A stretch of DNA of 64,000 nucleotides, taken from NCBI GenBank assembly GCA_003247835.1, contig QJYB01000068.1:1-64000 (forward strand). The letters are read 5' to 3'. Numbering within the stretch: position 1 is the stretch's first letter; each line of letters opens with the position of its first letter. A model generated the notes under the pieces. It saw nothing but the letters and a program-made list of their open reading frames with translations. It had not been told where the DNA came from and did not search any database. The DNA comes from Gammaproteobacteria bacterium. Lineage in GTDB: Bacteria > Pseudomonadota > Gammaproteobacteria > Pseudomonadales > Azotimanducaceae. Made by a program: the position numbers and the translations under genes. Shown here piece by piece: positions 9,626 through 17,783 of the stretch.

Positions 9626-10540
9626 TCAGACCGGCCAGACCCGGATGAACGGCTCGACGCCGAGCGGCTGACCGTTATCAAAGCCGTGCGTCTGATGCGG
9701 CTGCGGCGGCGCCGAAGGTTTGAACCAGTAAACGGTATCGTCACCAGCCAGCGTCACCGACACGGCCCGTCGCTTGCGGTCTCGAGTGTAGTTTGGCCCC
9801 GAGCCATGCACCAGATTGAGGTGGTGAACGATGAGGTCACCGGGCTCGGAGGTGTAGGTGACGACGTCGTAGTCCTCGAGATTGCCCTCGATGTCGGGCA
9901 GCTCCTGCTGATCCGGCTCCGACTCGCCGATGCCCAGCTGATCCATGGCCATGCGCGAGACGAAGGCATTCGGCTTGTATCGTGCGGACCAGCGGTGAGA
10001 TCCGCGCACGTAGCGCATGGCACCGGAGTCCTCGGTGACCGTATCAGGCGAGATCCACAGGCTCACGACCTGATCGCCACGCAGATGGAAGTAGGGCTCG
10101 TCGGTGTGGAAGGCCGTGTACTCCCGGGTACCCGGCTCCTTCATGAAGGTCTGGTTGTCATAGAAGCTCATGGCGCTGCTGCCGGTGAGGCGGGCCGCCA
10201 GGTAACCGAGCCGCGGGTCGAACACCAGTCGGCGCAGCGCGTCGCTCACCAGCCACGAGCCTACCGTGCTGCGGAACTGACCGGGATTCTCGATGGCGTC
10301 CGAGCGGGCATCCGACAGGATCAGGTTTCCTGCACCCTGAGCTCGCATGGCTTCCGCGGTGCCGGTGATGTCGTAGTGCAACGGGTTGTCTTCCCAGCGA
10401 CCGTAGATCACCTCGTCGATGGCGTCGCCGAGCGTGCTGACCCAGTCCCGGGGCAGCATCCCGGCGAGGCGAACTACGCCGTGCTCCTGATAGGTGGCGA
10501 TCTCCTCGTCCGTGACGTCCCGCAACAGTCGCGACTCCAT
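9626..10540 (-). CDS. Phytanoyl-CoA dioxygenase (PhyH) family protein
   Basis: This Fe(II)/2-oxoglutarate-dependent oxygenase has about 304 residues. The facial-triad HxD is seen in AFHTDEPYFHLRGDQ (around residue 145) and the distal His in LVHGSGPNYTRDRKRR (around 244), with the 2-oxoglutarate-binding Arg just after it. The ATG at 10540 is preferred over 10570 because GGAGGGGAC stands directly before it. It lies between the P450 and MBL genes in one transcription unit. PhyH proteins hydroxylate acyl chains or small natural products, so it would add a second oxygenase step beside the P450. Confidence 0.87.
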   Translation of the reverse strand: MESRLLRDVTDEEIATYQEHGVVRLAGMLPRDWVSTLGDAIDEVIYGRWEDNPLHYDITGTAEAMRAQGAGNLILSDARSDAIENPGQFRSTVGSWLVSDALRRLVFDPRLGYLAARLTGSSAMSFYDNQTFMKEPGTREYTAFHTDEPYFHLRGDQVVSLWISPDTVTEDSGAMRYVRGSHRWSARYKPNAFVSRMAMDQLGIGESEPDQQELPDIEGNLEDYDVVTYTSEPGDLIVHHLNLVHGSGPNYTRDRKRRAVSVTLAGDDTVYWFKPSAPPQPHQTHGFDNGQPLGVEPFIRVWPV

Positions 10541-10601
10541 GTCCCCTCCCGTTTGACTTTCTATTGTCACTGATCGGCAGTACCGATCTGCGTGGAAGCC
10601 G

Positions 10602-11795
10602 CTAGGCGACTTCGAAGCGCACGGGCATCCGCGTCAGCCCGGAGATGAAGTTGCTCTTCAGCCACGACGGCTCACCGCTGATCTCGATGCTCGTCATACG
10701 CGTCAGCACCTCCCGGAGGATCGCGTCGATCTCGAGCCGCGCGAACCACTGGCCGAGGCAGATGTGATGCCCGCCGCCGAAGGCCAGGTGACGGTTGGGT
10801 TCCCGAGTGACGTCGAGCACGTGAGGTTTGTCGAAGGCTGCCGCATCCCGGTTCGCCGCGCCGTAGTAGAGCACCACCTTGTCGCCTTCTCGCAGCTGTT
10901 TGCCGCCGAGCTCCGTGTCGACCTTCACCGTTCGACGCATGTAGATCACGGGAGACGTCCAGCGCAGCAGCTCCTCCCGCGCCGAAGGCAGGTGGCGGTC
11001 GAGATCCGAGGTGAGCAGCGCGAGCTGATCCGGATGCGCGAGCAGCTCGTACATGCCCGTGGCGACCAGGTTACGGGTCGTGTCGCCGCCAGCATCGATC
11101 AGCAGCAGGAAGAACAGCAGGAACTCCGGATCCGTGAGCTTCCTGCCGTCGAGCTCGGCAGCCAGCAGCTTGCTCGCCAGGTCGTCGCCCGGGCTTGCAC
11201 GCTTCTCGGCGATGACACCCTGCCCGTACTCGAACATCTTCGCCACCGCCATGGGAATGGCATTCTCAGGCAGAGTCTCGGGCGCCGAGTGGATCACCTC
11301 GGTGAGCTTGTAGAGCTCGCGGCCGTCGTCGAGTGGCAGACCCATCAGGTCGGCGATCACGAAGCTCGGCATCTCACCGGCGATCTCTGAAACGAACTCA
11401 CACTCCCCCCGGTCGATGACCGCATCGACGATCTGACTCGCCAGCTCCTCGATGCGGCGGTTGTAGTGTCTCGCGGGACCCTGGGTGAACTCCCGGCTGA
11501 TGAGCTTGCGGTAAGACGTGTGCTCCGGCGGGTCCATCATCAGCATCATCTTGGCGGGGCCGGACAGATCGAGCTGACCGGGTCCGGGATCCGCGATCAT
11601 GATGGTGGGCTCCGAAGAGAAGACCTCCGCGTTACGACCGATATCGTAGACGTGCTGATAGCCGGTTATCGCCCAGAATCCCCGCCCGTCCGGTTCCTCG
11701 TGCCAGTGAACCGGCTCGTTCTCACGCAGCCAGTCGTACTGATCGTGGGGATGACCACCGGTGAAGCTGGCCGGGTCCAGCAGGTTGATGCGCAT
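10602..11795 (-). CDS. Cytochrome P450 (soluble bacterial class)
   Basis: The 397-residue cytoplasmic P450 carries all hallmark motifs: the I-helix AGGDTT (about residue 235), the K-helix EELLR and the haem loop FGGGHHICLGQWFAR with the thiolate Cys near 345. No redox partner is encoded nearby. Bacterial P450s of this shape include the steroid-, terpene- and fatty-acid-hydroxylating CYP families, but the exact family cannot be assigned by eye. The ATG has AGGGGAGAAG upstream. It sits between the HsaA-like monooxygenase and the PhyH gene, so it is probably an early hydroxylation step of the regulon's substrate. Confidence 0.92.
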   Translation of the reverse strand: MRINLLDPASFTGGHPHDQYDWLRENEPVHWHEEPDGRGFWAITGYQHVYDIGRNAEVFSSEPTIMIADPGPGQLDLSGPAKMMLMMDPPEHTSYRKLISREFTQGPARHYNRRIEELASQIVDAVIDRGECEFVSEIAGEMPSFVIADLMGLPLDDGRELYKLTEVIHSAPETLPENAIPMAVAKMFEYGQGVIAEKRASPGDDLASKLLAAELDGRKLTDPEFLLFFLLLIDAGGDTTRNLVATGMYELLAHPDQLALLTSDLDRHLPSAREELLRWTSPVIYMRRTVKVDTELGGKQLREGDKVVLYYGAANRDAAAFDKPHVLDVTREPNRHLAFGGGHHICLGQWFARLEIDAILREVLTRMTSIEISGEPSWLKSNFISGLTRMPVRFEVA

Positions 11796-11841
11796 CGGAT
11801 CTTCTCCCCTGGAAAAGGGTGAAGCTTACCCCACCCGCCAG

Positions 11842-13041
11842 TCAGGGCCTGCTGAACAGCGGCGCCTCGGACTCGAGTCGGGCACGCCCGCACTGCTCCG
11901 CGGAAAGATCCACATCGAAAACGGTATGGGCGCTCATCATCTGCACGTCACGGTTGATCCGCTGCAGCGGATGATCGAGAAAGTGCACGCTGGCGCCGCT
12001 GCCCTGCATCACCTGACGGACCACCGCCGCGCAGTCACGGACCACGTGCGCGATGGCGAGTCCCAGCTCCTGCTGCTCCATGCCGGACAGCCGGATCTCG
12101 CCCCGGGCATGCCTGTCGATGGTCTGTGCTGCCGCGCGCAGCACCGTTTCCACGGCCCGGACCTCCGTCAGCGAGTTGGCCAGCCGGATCTGAGCAGAGG
12201 CGCTCTCCTTCTGCACCTTCTTCGTGCCGAACCGCACACGCTCGCCGAGCAGCTCCCGGTAGAGACTCACCGCGCGCCGCGCTGCGCCGACCGCCGGAAT
12301 GGCTGCCGTCAGCGACAGAAACGGACGCACCGGCAGACGCATGAGGTAGGTGGCGTCGGCGCCGGCGGTCACAACCGGGGGCACCAGCAGCGACACCTGC
12401 CGATCCGGCACGAATACGCGGTCGGCAACGATGTCGCGACTGCCGGTGGCCGCCATGCCGTCCACGTGCCAGGTGTCCTCCACCGTGATGTCGGCAGGGC
12501 GCACGATGCACAGCCGCTGCACGGGCTCGTCGTCCGTTTCCACCATGGTGCTGAGCAGCACCCAGTCCGCATGGACCACACCGGTGGCGAACTTCCAGCG
12601 TCCGGTCAGCTCGTAACCGCCGTCCACGATACGGGCCATGCCGCCCCTGGGATTGACGCTGCCCGGCGCCAGGATGAAGGGCGCCGACGTGAAGATCTCG
12701 TGCTGCAGTGCCTCGTCGAAGAGTCCGAGCAGCCAGTTGTGCTCCATGTAGAAGGTGGTGATCCAGCCCGTGGACGCACAGGCCTCGCTGACGACGATGC
12801 CGATGTCCATATAGAGGTCCATGCCGATCTCGTAGCCGCCGTAGGTCTTCGGCACGAAGGAGCGGAATACGCCCGTCGCCTTCAGCGCGTCGATGACCTC
12901 GTCGTCGGGTTTGCGCTTGAGTTCCGCGTCGGCAGCTCGTTCCGCAATCAGCGGGACGACACCCTTGACCCGTTCGAGCAGGCCTTCGACGGACACCTCG
13001 GTGACACGCAGATCACCCTTCCCGCTGCGGGTCGCACTCAC
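11842..13041 (-). CDS. Flavin-dependent monooxygenase of the acyl-CoA dehydrogenase fold (HsaA/HpaB-C2-like)
   Basis: The 399-residue protein has the acyl-CoA dehydrogenase fold but the signatures of two-component group D monooxygenases. These include FVPKTYGGYEIG, SEACASTGWI, GSRDIVADRVFVPD and a C-terminal GSGASVHFLDHPLQR followed by RDVQMMSAHTVFD. HsaA, the closest well-known type, hydroxylates the phenolic A ring of 3-HSA in steroid degradation using reduced flavin from a partner reductase. No such reductase is visible in this window. The GTG start overlaps the VOC stop as GTGA, so the two are translationally coupled. The substrate is probably aromatic or phenolic, by family analogy only. 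Confidence 0.85.
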   Translation of the reverse strand: MSATRSGKGDLRVTEVSVEGLLERVKGVVPLIAERAADAELKRKPDDEVIDALKATGVFRSFVPKTYGGYEIGMDLYMDIGIVVSEACASTGWITTFYMEHNWLLGLFDEALQHEIFTSAPFILAPGSVNPRGGMARIVDGGYELTGRWKFATGVVHADWVLLSTMVETDDEPVQRLCIVRPADITVEDTWHVDGMAATGSRDIVADRVFVPDRQVSLLVPPVVTAGADATYLMRLPVRPFLSLTAAIPAVGAARRAVSLYRELLGERVRFGTKKVQKESASAQIRLANSLTEVRAVETVLRAAAQTIDRHARGEIRLSGMEQQELGLAIAHVVRDCAAVVRQVMQGSGASVHFLDHPLQRINRDVQMMSAHTVFDVDLSAEQCGRARLESEAPLFSRP

Positions 13042-13559
13042 CGGGCTTCGGTACTGGCAGGTTCCACCTTCACCCCGTTCTCCACACGAAAGCGCACCTG
13101 CGGAATGGCGTCATCCGCCACGAAGGTGCGGGTCATGCAGCAGTACTCGAGCTGCAGGCCGTTCGGATCCTCGAAGTAGATCGACTTCGACCAGCCTTCG
13201 TGATCGAACGGACCTCTGACGGCCACGCCATGTGACTCCAGCCGCGACTTGGTCGCTTCGAGATTCTCCAGGCTGTCCGAATTGAAGGCGAAGTGATACA
13301 CCCCCTGCATCAGCCCCAGCCCCTTGTTGATGCCGGAATCGAACTCCTTCGGGTAATCCTCGACCTCTTCCCCGCTCATGAAACCGATGAGCTGGCCATT
13401 GCCGATATCGAAGAAGAAGTGCTTCATGCAGCCACGCTCACCCAGCTCGACCAGGTCGGCCCGCACCAGCGGAAAACCCATCACGTCCTCATAGAAAGCC
13501 CTGGTCGCTTCCATATCCTTGGTACCGAGGTCGATGTGATTGAATCCCAGACTCGTCAT
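13038..13559 (-). CDS. VOC family protein, single-domain dioxygenase-like
   Basis: The 173-residue protein has two VOC beta-alpha-beta-beta-beta repeats. It keeps a possible 2-His-1-Glu metal site: His in GFNHIDLGT, His in GVYHFAF and Glu in NGLQLEYCC. It is closely similar along its whole length to the plus-strand VOC gene at 14883 (shared GINKGLG, GVYHFAF, HEGW-KSIYF-DPNGLQ), so the two are paralogues. It lies between the CMD gene and the HsaA-like gene in the minus arm and overlaps the latter. Ring-cleaving dioxygenase or isomerase activity on the hydroxylated product is plausible but unproven. Confidence 0.82.
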   Translation of the reverse strand: MTSLGFNHIDLGTKDMEATRAFYEDVMGFPLVRADLVELGERGCMKHFFFDIGNGQLIGFMSGEEVEDYPKEFDSGINKGLGLMQGVYHFAFNSDSLENLEATKSRLESHGVAVRGPFDHEGWSKSIYFEDPNGLQLEYCCMTRTFVADDAIPQVRFRVENGVKVEPASTEAR

Positions 13560-13606
13560 CTTCTGTTCCTCCCGTCAGTTCACTGTTTTGAAGCGGCGCG
13601 ATGGTG

Positions 13607-14224
13607 TTAAGACCAGCTCGCAACGCCACCGCCGGCAGGTACCGGCACTTCCTGGATGCGCTCACCCACGTCGTCGTATTCCAACCGCAATGCCTTGCAG
13701 CAGACGGCATGCAGGTTGTACGTCATCGTCCGGTAGGTGAGCTCGAGGATCTCTGCATCGTCCAGATGTCGTTTCAACGCTTCGAAAAGGACATCGGATG
13801 CCCGACCTCCCTGCAGTATCAGCGCATCCACCCACGCCAGCACCGCACGCTCTCTCTCATCGAATACGTCCGCGATCTGCCAGTCTCGAACCGCCTCGAT
13901 CTTGGACTCCGCAACCCCGAACCTGCGAGCTGCCTTGCAGTGCTGCGAGAACACGAAGCGGCTCCCCTGGATGAAACCCGTACGTATCAGCGCCAGCTCG
14001 CGAAGCGTTTCGTCGAGCTTAACCGGGTTCTGCTCGCCGGACATCGCAAACGTCGCATGCTCGAATACATAGGGCGACAGTGCCATCACCGTCCACCAGT
14101 TACCCGGTGTGCCCGTGGACGTTCCCGGCTCCGCGACGGGATCCCGGTCCCCGAATACCATGTCGTAAGCCCGTTTGACCCGATCGCTCGCTTCCGAACG
14201 GCTGACCTGTCTCAATCTGGGCAC
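13607..14224 (-). CDS. Carboxymuconolactone decarboxylase (AhpD-like) family protein
   Basis: The 205-residue all-helical protein fits the CMD fold, with LRELALIRTGFIQGSRFVFSQHCKAARRFGV in the centre and DDAEILELTYRTMTYN towards the end. It lacks the CxxC pair of peroxidase-type AhpD and keeps the QH...A core seen in decarboxylase or lactonase-like CMD proteins. The GTG start at 14224 follows GAGGAGGGGAC. It is the first gene of the minus catabolic arm, 57 bases from the operator palindrome at 14282, and faces the plus-strand VOC pair. The likely role is decarboxylation or lactone processing in that pathway. Confidence 0.82.
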   Translation of the reverse strand: MPRLRQVSRSEASDRVKRAYDMVFGDRDPVAEPGTSTGTPGNWWTVMALSPYVFEHATFAMSGEQNPVKLDETLRELALIRTGFIQGSRFVFSQHCKAARRFGVAESKIEAVRDWQIADVFDERERAVLAWVDALILQGGRASDVLFEALKRHLDDAEILELTYRTMTYNLHAVCCKALRLEYDDVGERIQEVPVPAGGGVASWS

Positions 14225-14245
14225 GTCCCCTCCTCGTCACCACGG

Positions 14246-14293
14246 TTGTCGCCTTCGGCGTAGATCGTATAGACTTACCTCATTGTATACAAT
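14246..14293. promoter_or_regulatory. Divergent promoter region with ATTGTATACAAT operator
   Basis: The perfect 12-base palindrome ATTGTATACAAT lies at 14282-14293 between the CMD gene (minus) and the VOC gene (plus). On the plus strand TTGTCG (14246) and TATAGA (14268), 16 bases apart, would place the operator just after the start point. On the minus strand TTGTAT inside the palindrome and TACGAT, 17 bases on, form a promoter whose -35 is the operator itself. Binding here would repress both arms. The operator is clear to see; the promoter boxes are inferred. Confidence 0.65.
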
Positions 14294-14305
14294 CCTGGAG
14301 GCGTC

Positions 14306-14869
14306 ATGGCGGATCGAGGATTCGAATATCAGGGTGTAAACCACGTTGCCCTGGTCTGCAAAGACATGAAGAAAACCGTGGACTTCTACACCCAGGTGCT
14401 GGAGATGAAGCTGGTCAAGACGCTGGATCTCCCCAACGGCAGCGGTCAGCACTTCTTCTTTGACGCTGGAAATGGAGCCACGATTGCATTCTTCTGGTTT
14501 CCCGACGCGCCTCAGGCGGCACCGGGGATCGCTTCCCAGAATTCAGCCCCGGGAACTTCCATCGCCACCGCCCACGGCTCCATGAACCATCTGGCGGTGT
14601 CGATTCCGCTCGAGAAATTCGACGAGTACAAGCAGCGACTGGAGGAAAAAGGTATACAAGTTCGGGTGATCAACCATGCGGACACGCCCGAAGGCTATAC
14701 AAAAGGGGTCACCGACAAGACCTGGATCCGCTCGATGTACTTCCGCGACCCGGACAACATCGCGCTGGAGCTTGCGGCCTACACGCGGGCCTTCGATGAC
14801 CGCGACATCCAGCACGAACCCGCGACAGAAGCGGATAGCCCGCGCTACCTGGCGCAGCGCGCGTCCTGA
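14306..14869 (+). CDS. VOC family protein (extradiol-dioxygenase-like)
   Basis: The 187-residue VOC-fold protein has candidate metal ligands His in VNHVALVCKDM, His in MNHLAVSIP and Glu in NIALELAAYTR. The motif YFRDPDNIALELA is typical of the second module of glyoxalase/dioxygenase proteins. The ATG is 12 bases after the operator palindrome and has TGGAGG before it. The following VOC gene begins 13 bases after its stop with its own AGGAGG. It heads the short plus-strand arm of the regulon, divergent from the CMD/HsaA-like/P450 arm. Confidence 0.82.
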   Translation: MADRGFEYQGVNHVALVCKDMKKTVDFYTQVLEMKLVKTLDLPNGSGQHFFFDAGNGATIAFFWFPDAPQAAPGIASQNSAPGTSIATAHGSMNHLAVSIPLEKFDEYKQRLEEKGIQVRVINHADTPEGYTKGVTDKTWIRSMYFRDPDNIALELAAYTRAFDDRDIQHEPATEADSPRYLAQRAS

Positions 14870-14882
14870 CAGGAGGATTCAA

Positions 14883-15392
14883 ATGGTACGGCTAGGTTTC
14901 AACCACATCGATCTGGCAACCATGAACATGGCCGCGACGATCGACTTCTACACCAACATCCTCGGTTTTCCCGTGGTCCGCAGCGACATCATCGAGCGGG
15001 AAACGGGCGGCTACGCGGAGCACGTGTTCTTCGATGCCGGCGGCGGTCAGATGATCGCCTTCGCCGGCCTCGAGCATCTGCAGGAAGGGGTCCCGGAAAA
15101 CCTGGACACCGGCATCAACAAGGGACTCGGCGTCCGCGAGGGTGTCTACCACTTCGCCTTCGAAGCGGGATCCGAGCAGGCCCTCCATGATCTCAAGGCG
15201 ACGCTGGAAGCTCGTGGTGTTGCCGTAAGGGGCGTCGAGGACCATGAGGGATGGTGTAAATCCATCTATTTCAAGGATCCTAACGGTCTGCAGATGGAGT
15301 ACTGCCACGTCGTGCGGGAACTGACAAAGGACGATGCCCGTCCTCAGGTCAGGTTTCGGGTCAGTGCCAAGGGCGAGAAGATTCCTCTCTGA
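14883..15392 (+). CDS. VOC family protein, paralogue of the 13038-13559 product
   Basis: The 169-residue product shares with the VOC protein encoded at 13038-13559 the features GFNHIDLAT, GINKGLGVREGVYHFAFE, DHEGWCKSIYFKDPNGLQ and a final RPQVRFRV. Possible metal ligands are the His of NHID, the His of VYHF and the Glu of MEYC. An AGGAGG lies 6 bases before the ATG. Two nearly equivalent VOC enzymes on opposite sides of one operator suggest duplication within the cluster. They could act on successive or isomeric intermediates, or form a heteromer; neither can be told from sequence. Confidence 0.82.
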   Translation: MVRLGFNHIDLATMNMAATIDFYTNILGFPVVRSDIIERETGGYAEHVFFDAGGGQMIAFAGLEHLQEGVPENLDTGINKGLGVREGVYHFAFEAGSEQALHDLKATLEARGVAVRGVEDHEGWCKSIYFKDPNGLQMEYCHVVRELTKDDARPQVRFRVSAKGEKIPL

Positions 15393-15398
15393 CGGACT

Positions 15399-16868
15399 TC
15401 AGATCGCCCTGCCGACCGGTCGGGGCTCGTCGAGCTCCGCGCGGATGCGCGCATGGGCCTCGCGGGTGAGCGTGTATCTGCTGACGCACCAGATCGCCGG
15501 AATCATCATCATCGCCAGCACCGGTCCGAACGCCACCGCGAGGTGAACCAGCGTGTCGGGTGGGATGTCTGCCGCTGTCCTGATGCCCTTGCCCACCGGC
15601 CAGTCGACGAGGTCGAGGATGATCCCGCCGACCGCCACGCCGAGACCCTGAGCGGCTTTCGTCGAGAACGAGAAGGCGCCGAAGAATATACCTGCCTGCT
15701 GTTTGCCCGAGGCGAGCAGGTGCTGGTCGGTGATGTCCGCCAGCATCGAGGCGGTCGCCACAAAAACCTGGGCGCCGAACACTGCCTGAATCAGCGCCCC
15801 GGCAATCAGACAGCCGAGCGCGAGCGTTCCGGGTTCGGGGAACCATCCGTACAGCTTCAGACCGATCAGCCCGATCTGAACCACCCCCCATCCCGCGGCT
15901 CCTATCATCAGCGCACCGCGTTTGTCGAGAAGGCGTGTCACCGGCGTGGCGATGGCATAGCCGATAAGGGTCGAAAACGCACTGACCCCGAACAGGATGG
16001 AAAGCTCCCTTGGGGTCAGCTGCCAGAAGAAGGTCTTGACGTGAAGTGACAGCGCACCAGCGACACCTGCGGTACCCAGCACGATGATGAAACCCAGCAC
16101 CAGCCAGCGGAATGACAGGTTGGCGCCCGCAACCCTAACGTCGTCGATCACATCGAGCAGCGCGAACTTCCGCTTCTGGCTCGGACGCGGCAGGAAGGGA
16201 ATCAGTGCCCGCGTCCCATGCGTGGAAAGGAGAATCACGAGGGCCATGATGACCGCAAGCACCGCCGAGAACGGCAGGTACGCGGCCGGGTTGAGCTGGC
16301 CGTTGGCGAAGGATTCCGACGCTTTGAAATAGATCCCGAATCCGACGCCGTAGGCGATCAGCATGCCCAGGGAACCGAATGCCTGCCGCCAGGCCACGAG
16401 TCTGGTGCGAGCATCGAAGTTCGGCGTGATTTCCGCCACGAGCGCAAGATGCGGTATGTGGAACAGCGTCATGGTGCCGCGGGCGAGCACCGCGAACACG
16501 GCCAGCCAGCAGAACAGCGCGAACTCGCCTTCCACCGGCGGATTGAACAGACCGAAGAACGACAGAGCGAGCGGAATGGCGGACAGGTACATGAACGGAT
16601 GCCGCCGTCCCAGCCGGGAATGCCAGCCATCGGACAGTGAACCAACCATCGGATCGGTGATGGCGTCGAAGCACAATGCGATCAGCAGCGCGAGACCACA
16701 CAACGATCCGGACAGTCCCAGCACCTGGTTGTAGTAGAACAGCAGAAAGACCGTGATAGTGGCTCCGAAGAGCCCTTCGGCGACCTGACCGAAACAGTAG
16801 ACGGATTGCACGCGAACCGATGGCAACGGTGGCGAAGTCTTACCGGTGGAAACTGCTGGCTCTGCCAT
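15399..16868 (-). CDS. MFS symporter of the glycoside-pentoside-hexuronide (MelB-like) group
   Basis: The 489-residue protein has about twelve transmembrane segments and the GPH-group loop DPMVGSLSDGWHSRLGRRHP between helices 2 and 3. The N-terminal cytosolic stretch leads into VYCFGQVAEGLFGATITVFL. The ATG at 16868 (MAEPAVSTGK) is preferred over the open frame to 16988, whose extra part is low-complexity and crosses towards the operator. An operator palindrome at 16991-17002 lies 123 bases upstream, so import through the inner membrane probably belongs to the regulon. GPH symporters take sugars, but divergent members near aromatic or steroid genes carry other solutes. Confidence 0.87.
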   Translation of the reverse strand: MAEPAVSTGKTSPPLPSVRVQSVYCFGQVAEGLFGATITVFLLFYYNQVLGLSGSLCGLALLIALCFDAITDPMVGSLSDGWHSRLGRRHPFMYLSAIPLALSFFGLFNPPVEGEFALFCWLAVFAVLARGTMTLFHIPHLALVAEITPNFDARTRLVAWRQAFGSLGMLIAYGVGFGIYFKASESFANGQLNPAAYLPFSAVLAVIMALVILLSTHGTRALIPFLPRPSQKRKFALLDVIDDVRVAGANLSFRWLVLGFIIVLGTAGVAGALSLHVKTFFWQLTPRELSILFGVSAFSTLIGYAIATPVTRLLDKRGALMIGAAGWGVVQIGLIGLKLYGWFPEPGTLALGCLIAGALIQAVFGAQVFVATASMLADITDQHLLASGKQQAGIFFGAFSFSTKAAQGLGVAVGGIILDLVDWPVGKGIRTAADIPPDTLVHLAVAFGPVLAMMMIPAIWCVSRYTLTREAHARIRAELDEPRPVGRAI

Positions 16869-16990
16869 TTCTCGGCGCCCGCTCTCCCGTTGCTGGCTGT
16901 CTGTGGCTGACGGACGACACGGGTGGACGGACGCCTGTTGCGTTGTGCACGTCCGCGTCAACCCTCGGGATGCTAACCCAGGGTCCAATC

Positions 16991-17002
16991 ATTGTATACA
17001 AT
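16991..17002. promoter_or_regulatory. ATTGTATACAAT operator upstream of the MFS gene
   Basis: This is a perfect copy of the 12-base palindrome. It lies 6 bases beyond the stop of the GntR gene and 123 bases upstream of the MFS start, on the minus strand. Its position suggests that it controls an internal promoter for the transporter, independent of GntR transcription. I see no convincing -10/-35 pair around it. Confidence 0.65.
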
Positions 17003-17008
17003 AGGTGG

Positions 17009-17656
17009 CTACTGGATTTCCTCGGCGTGATGCCGCTGATACTCCAGTCGCGCTGCCAGCACGTGCGATTTCATCAGCGCCTCGGCGCCGTCCGCAAACC
17101 GGGCGCTCAGCATGTCTGCGAGTTCCCGGTGCTCATTGGCACTCCGCAGCAGCGCCTCATGCGAGTAGTACTGGAACGTTCGCAGCACCAGTGTCGGCTC
17201 GATGAGGGTCGTCAGGATCGAGGCCAGTCGCGAGTTGCCGCTGGCCCGGTAGAGTGCAGCGTGATAGTCGGCGTTGAGCTTCGCGATCCGGTCCAGATTC
17301 GGCCTGCGTTTCGAGGCCTCCGCCAGGTGCTTCTCGGCAAGATCCTGCAGATGTGCCACTTCTTCCGCACTGATCCGTTCCGCCGCCAGACGGGCGCAGT
17401 AGCTTTCCAGAAGCACGCGAAGACCGAAGATGTCGTCGGCTTCCGAGGGTGAGAACTCGCAGACCACGACCCCCATGTGCGGCTCGGAGCGGACCAGTCC
17501 GTCGCTCTGCAGTTTTCGAAACGCCTCCCGCACGGGCGTGCGGCTGACACCGGAGAGCTCGACAATCTCCTGTTCCGTGATTCGTGATCCGGGAGAGTAG
17601 GTGCCGGCGAAGATACCCTCCCGGACGATCTGGTATGCCTTGTCTGCCGCTTTCAT
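17009..17656 (-). CDS. GntR-family regulator, FCD (FadR/VanR) subgroup
   Basis: The 215-residue protein has an N-terminal winged helix (KAYQIVREGIFAGTYSPGSRI, then SRTPVREAFRKLQSDGLV) and a C-terminal all-helical FCD ligand domain. The FCD metal-site residues are suggested by LNADYHAALYRASGN and a later HREL. FCD regulators usually bind palindromes of the yGTATACr kind and are released by small carboxylates. That matches the TTGTATACAA sites on both sides of this gene, at 16991 and 17724. It lies between the MFS gene (same strand) and the divergent TonB receptor. It is the most likely repressor of the cluster. Confidence 0.9.
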   Translation of the reverse strand: MKAADKAYQIVREGIFAGTYSPGSRITEQEIVELSGVSRTPVREAFRKLQSDGLVRSEPHMGVVVCEFSPSEADDIFGLRVLLESYCARLAAERISAEEVAHLQDLAEKHLAEASKRRPNLDRIAKLNADYHAALYRASGNSRLASILTTLIEPTLVLRTFQYYSHEALLRSANEHRELADMLSARFADGAEALMKSHVLAARLEYQRHHAEEIQ

Positions 17657-17723
17657 CGATCGTCAACCGCTGTCCGAACGGTGGACGATGCTAACAGACC
17701 GTCCAGCACATCCGGAGATTCGA

Positions 17724-17754
17724 ATTGTATACAACGCCTGGCTGTGTATACAAT
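17724..17754 (+). promoter_or_regulatory. Double operator covering the predicted TonB-receptor promoter
   Basis: Two copies of the palindrome occur here: ATTGTATACAAC at 17724-17735 and TGTGTATACAAT at 17743-17754, with centres 19 bases apart (nearly two helical turns). TTGTAT at 17725 and TACAAT at 17749 are separated by 18 bases, so the two operator copies coincide with candidate -35 and -10 boxes. Two dimers on one face of the helix would block RNA polymerase. The region also lies upstream of the divergent GntR gene and could autoregulate it. Confidence 0.65.
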
Positions 17755-17783
17755 CGGGCCCGATAGGTCTTGGGGAGATTCTT

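Noticed and set aside
11761-13179. 472-codon plus-strand open frame opposite the HsaA-like gene.
   Set aside because: The composition is that of antisense GC-rich sequence, and the opposite strand has clear monooxygenase motifs and translational coupling.
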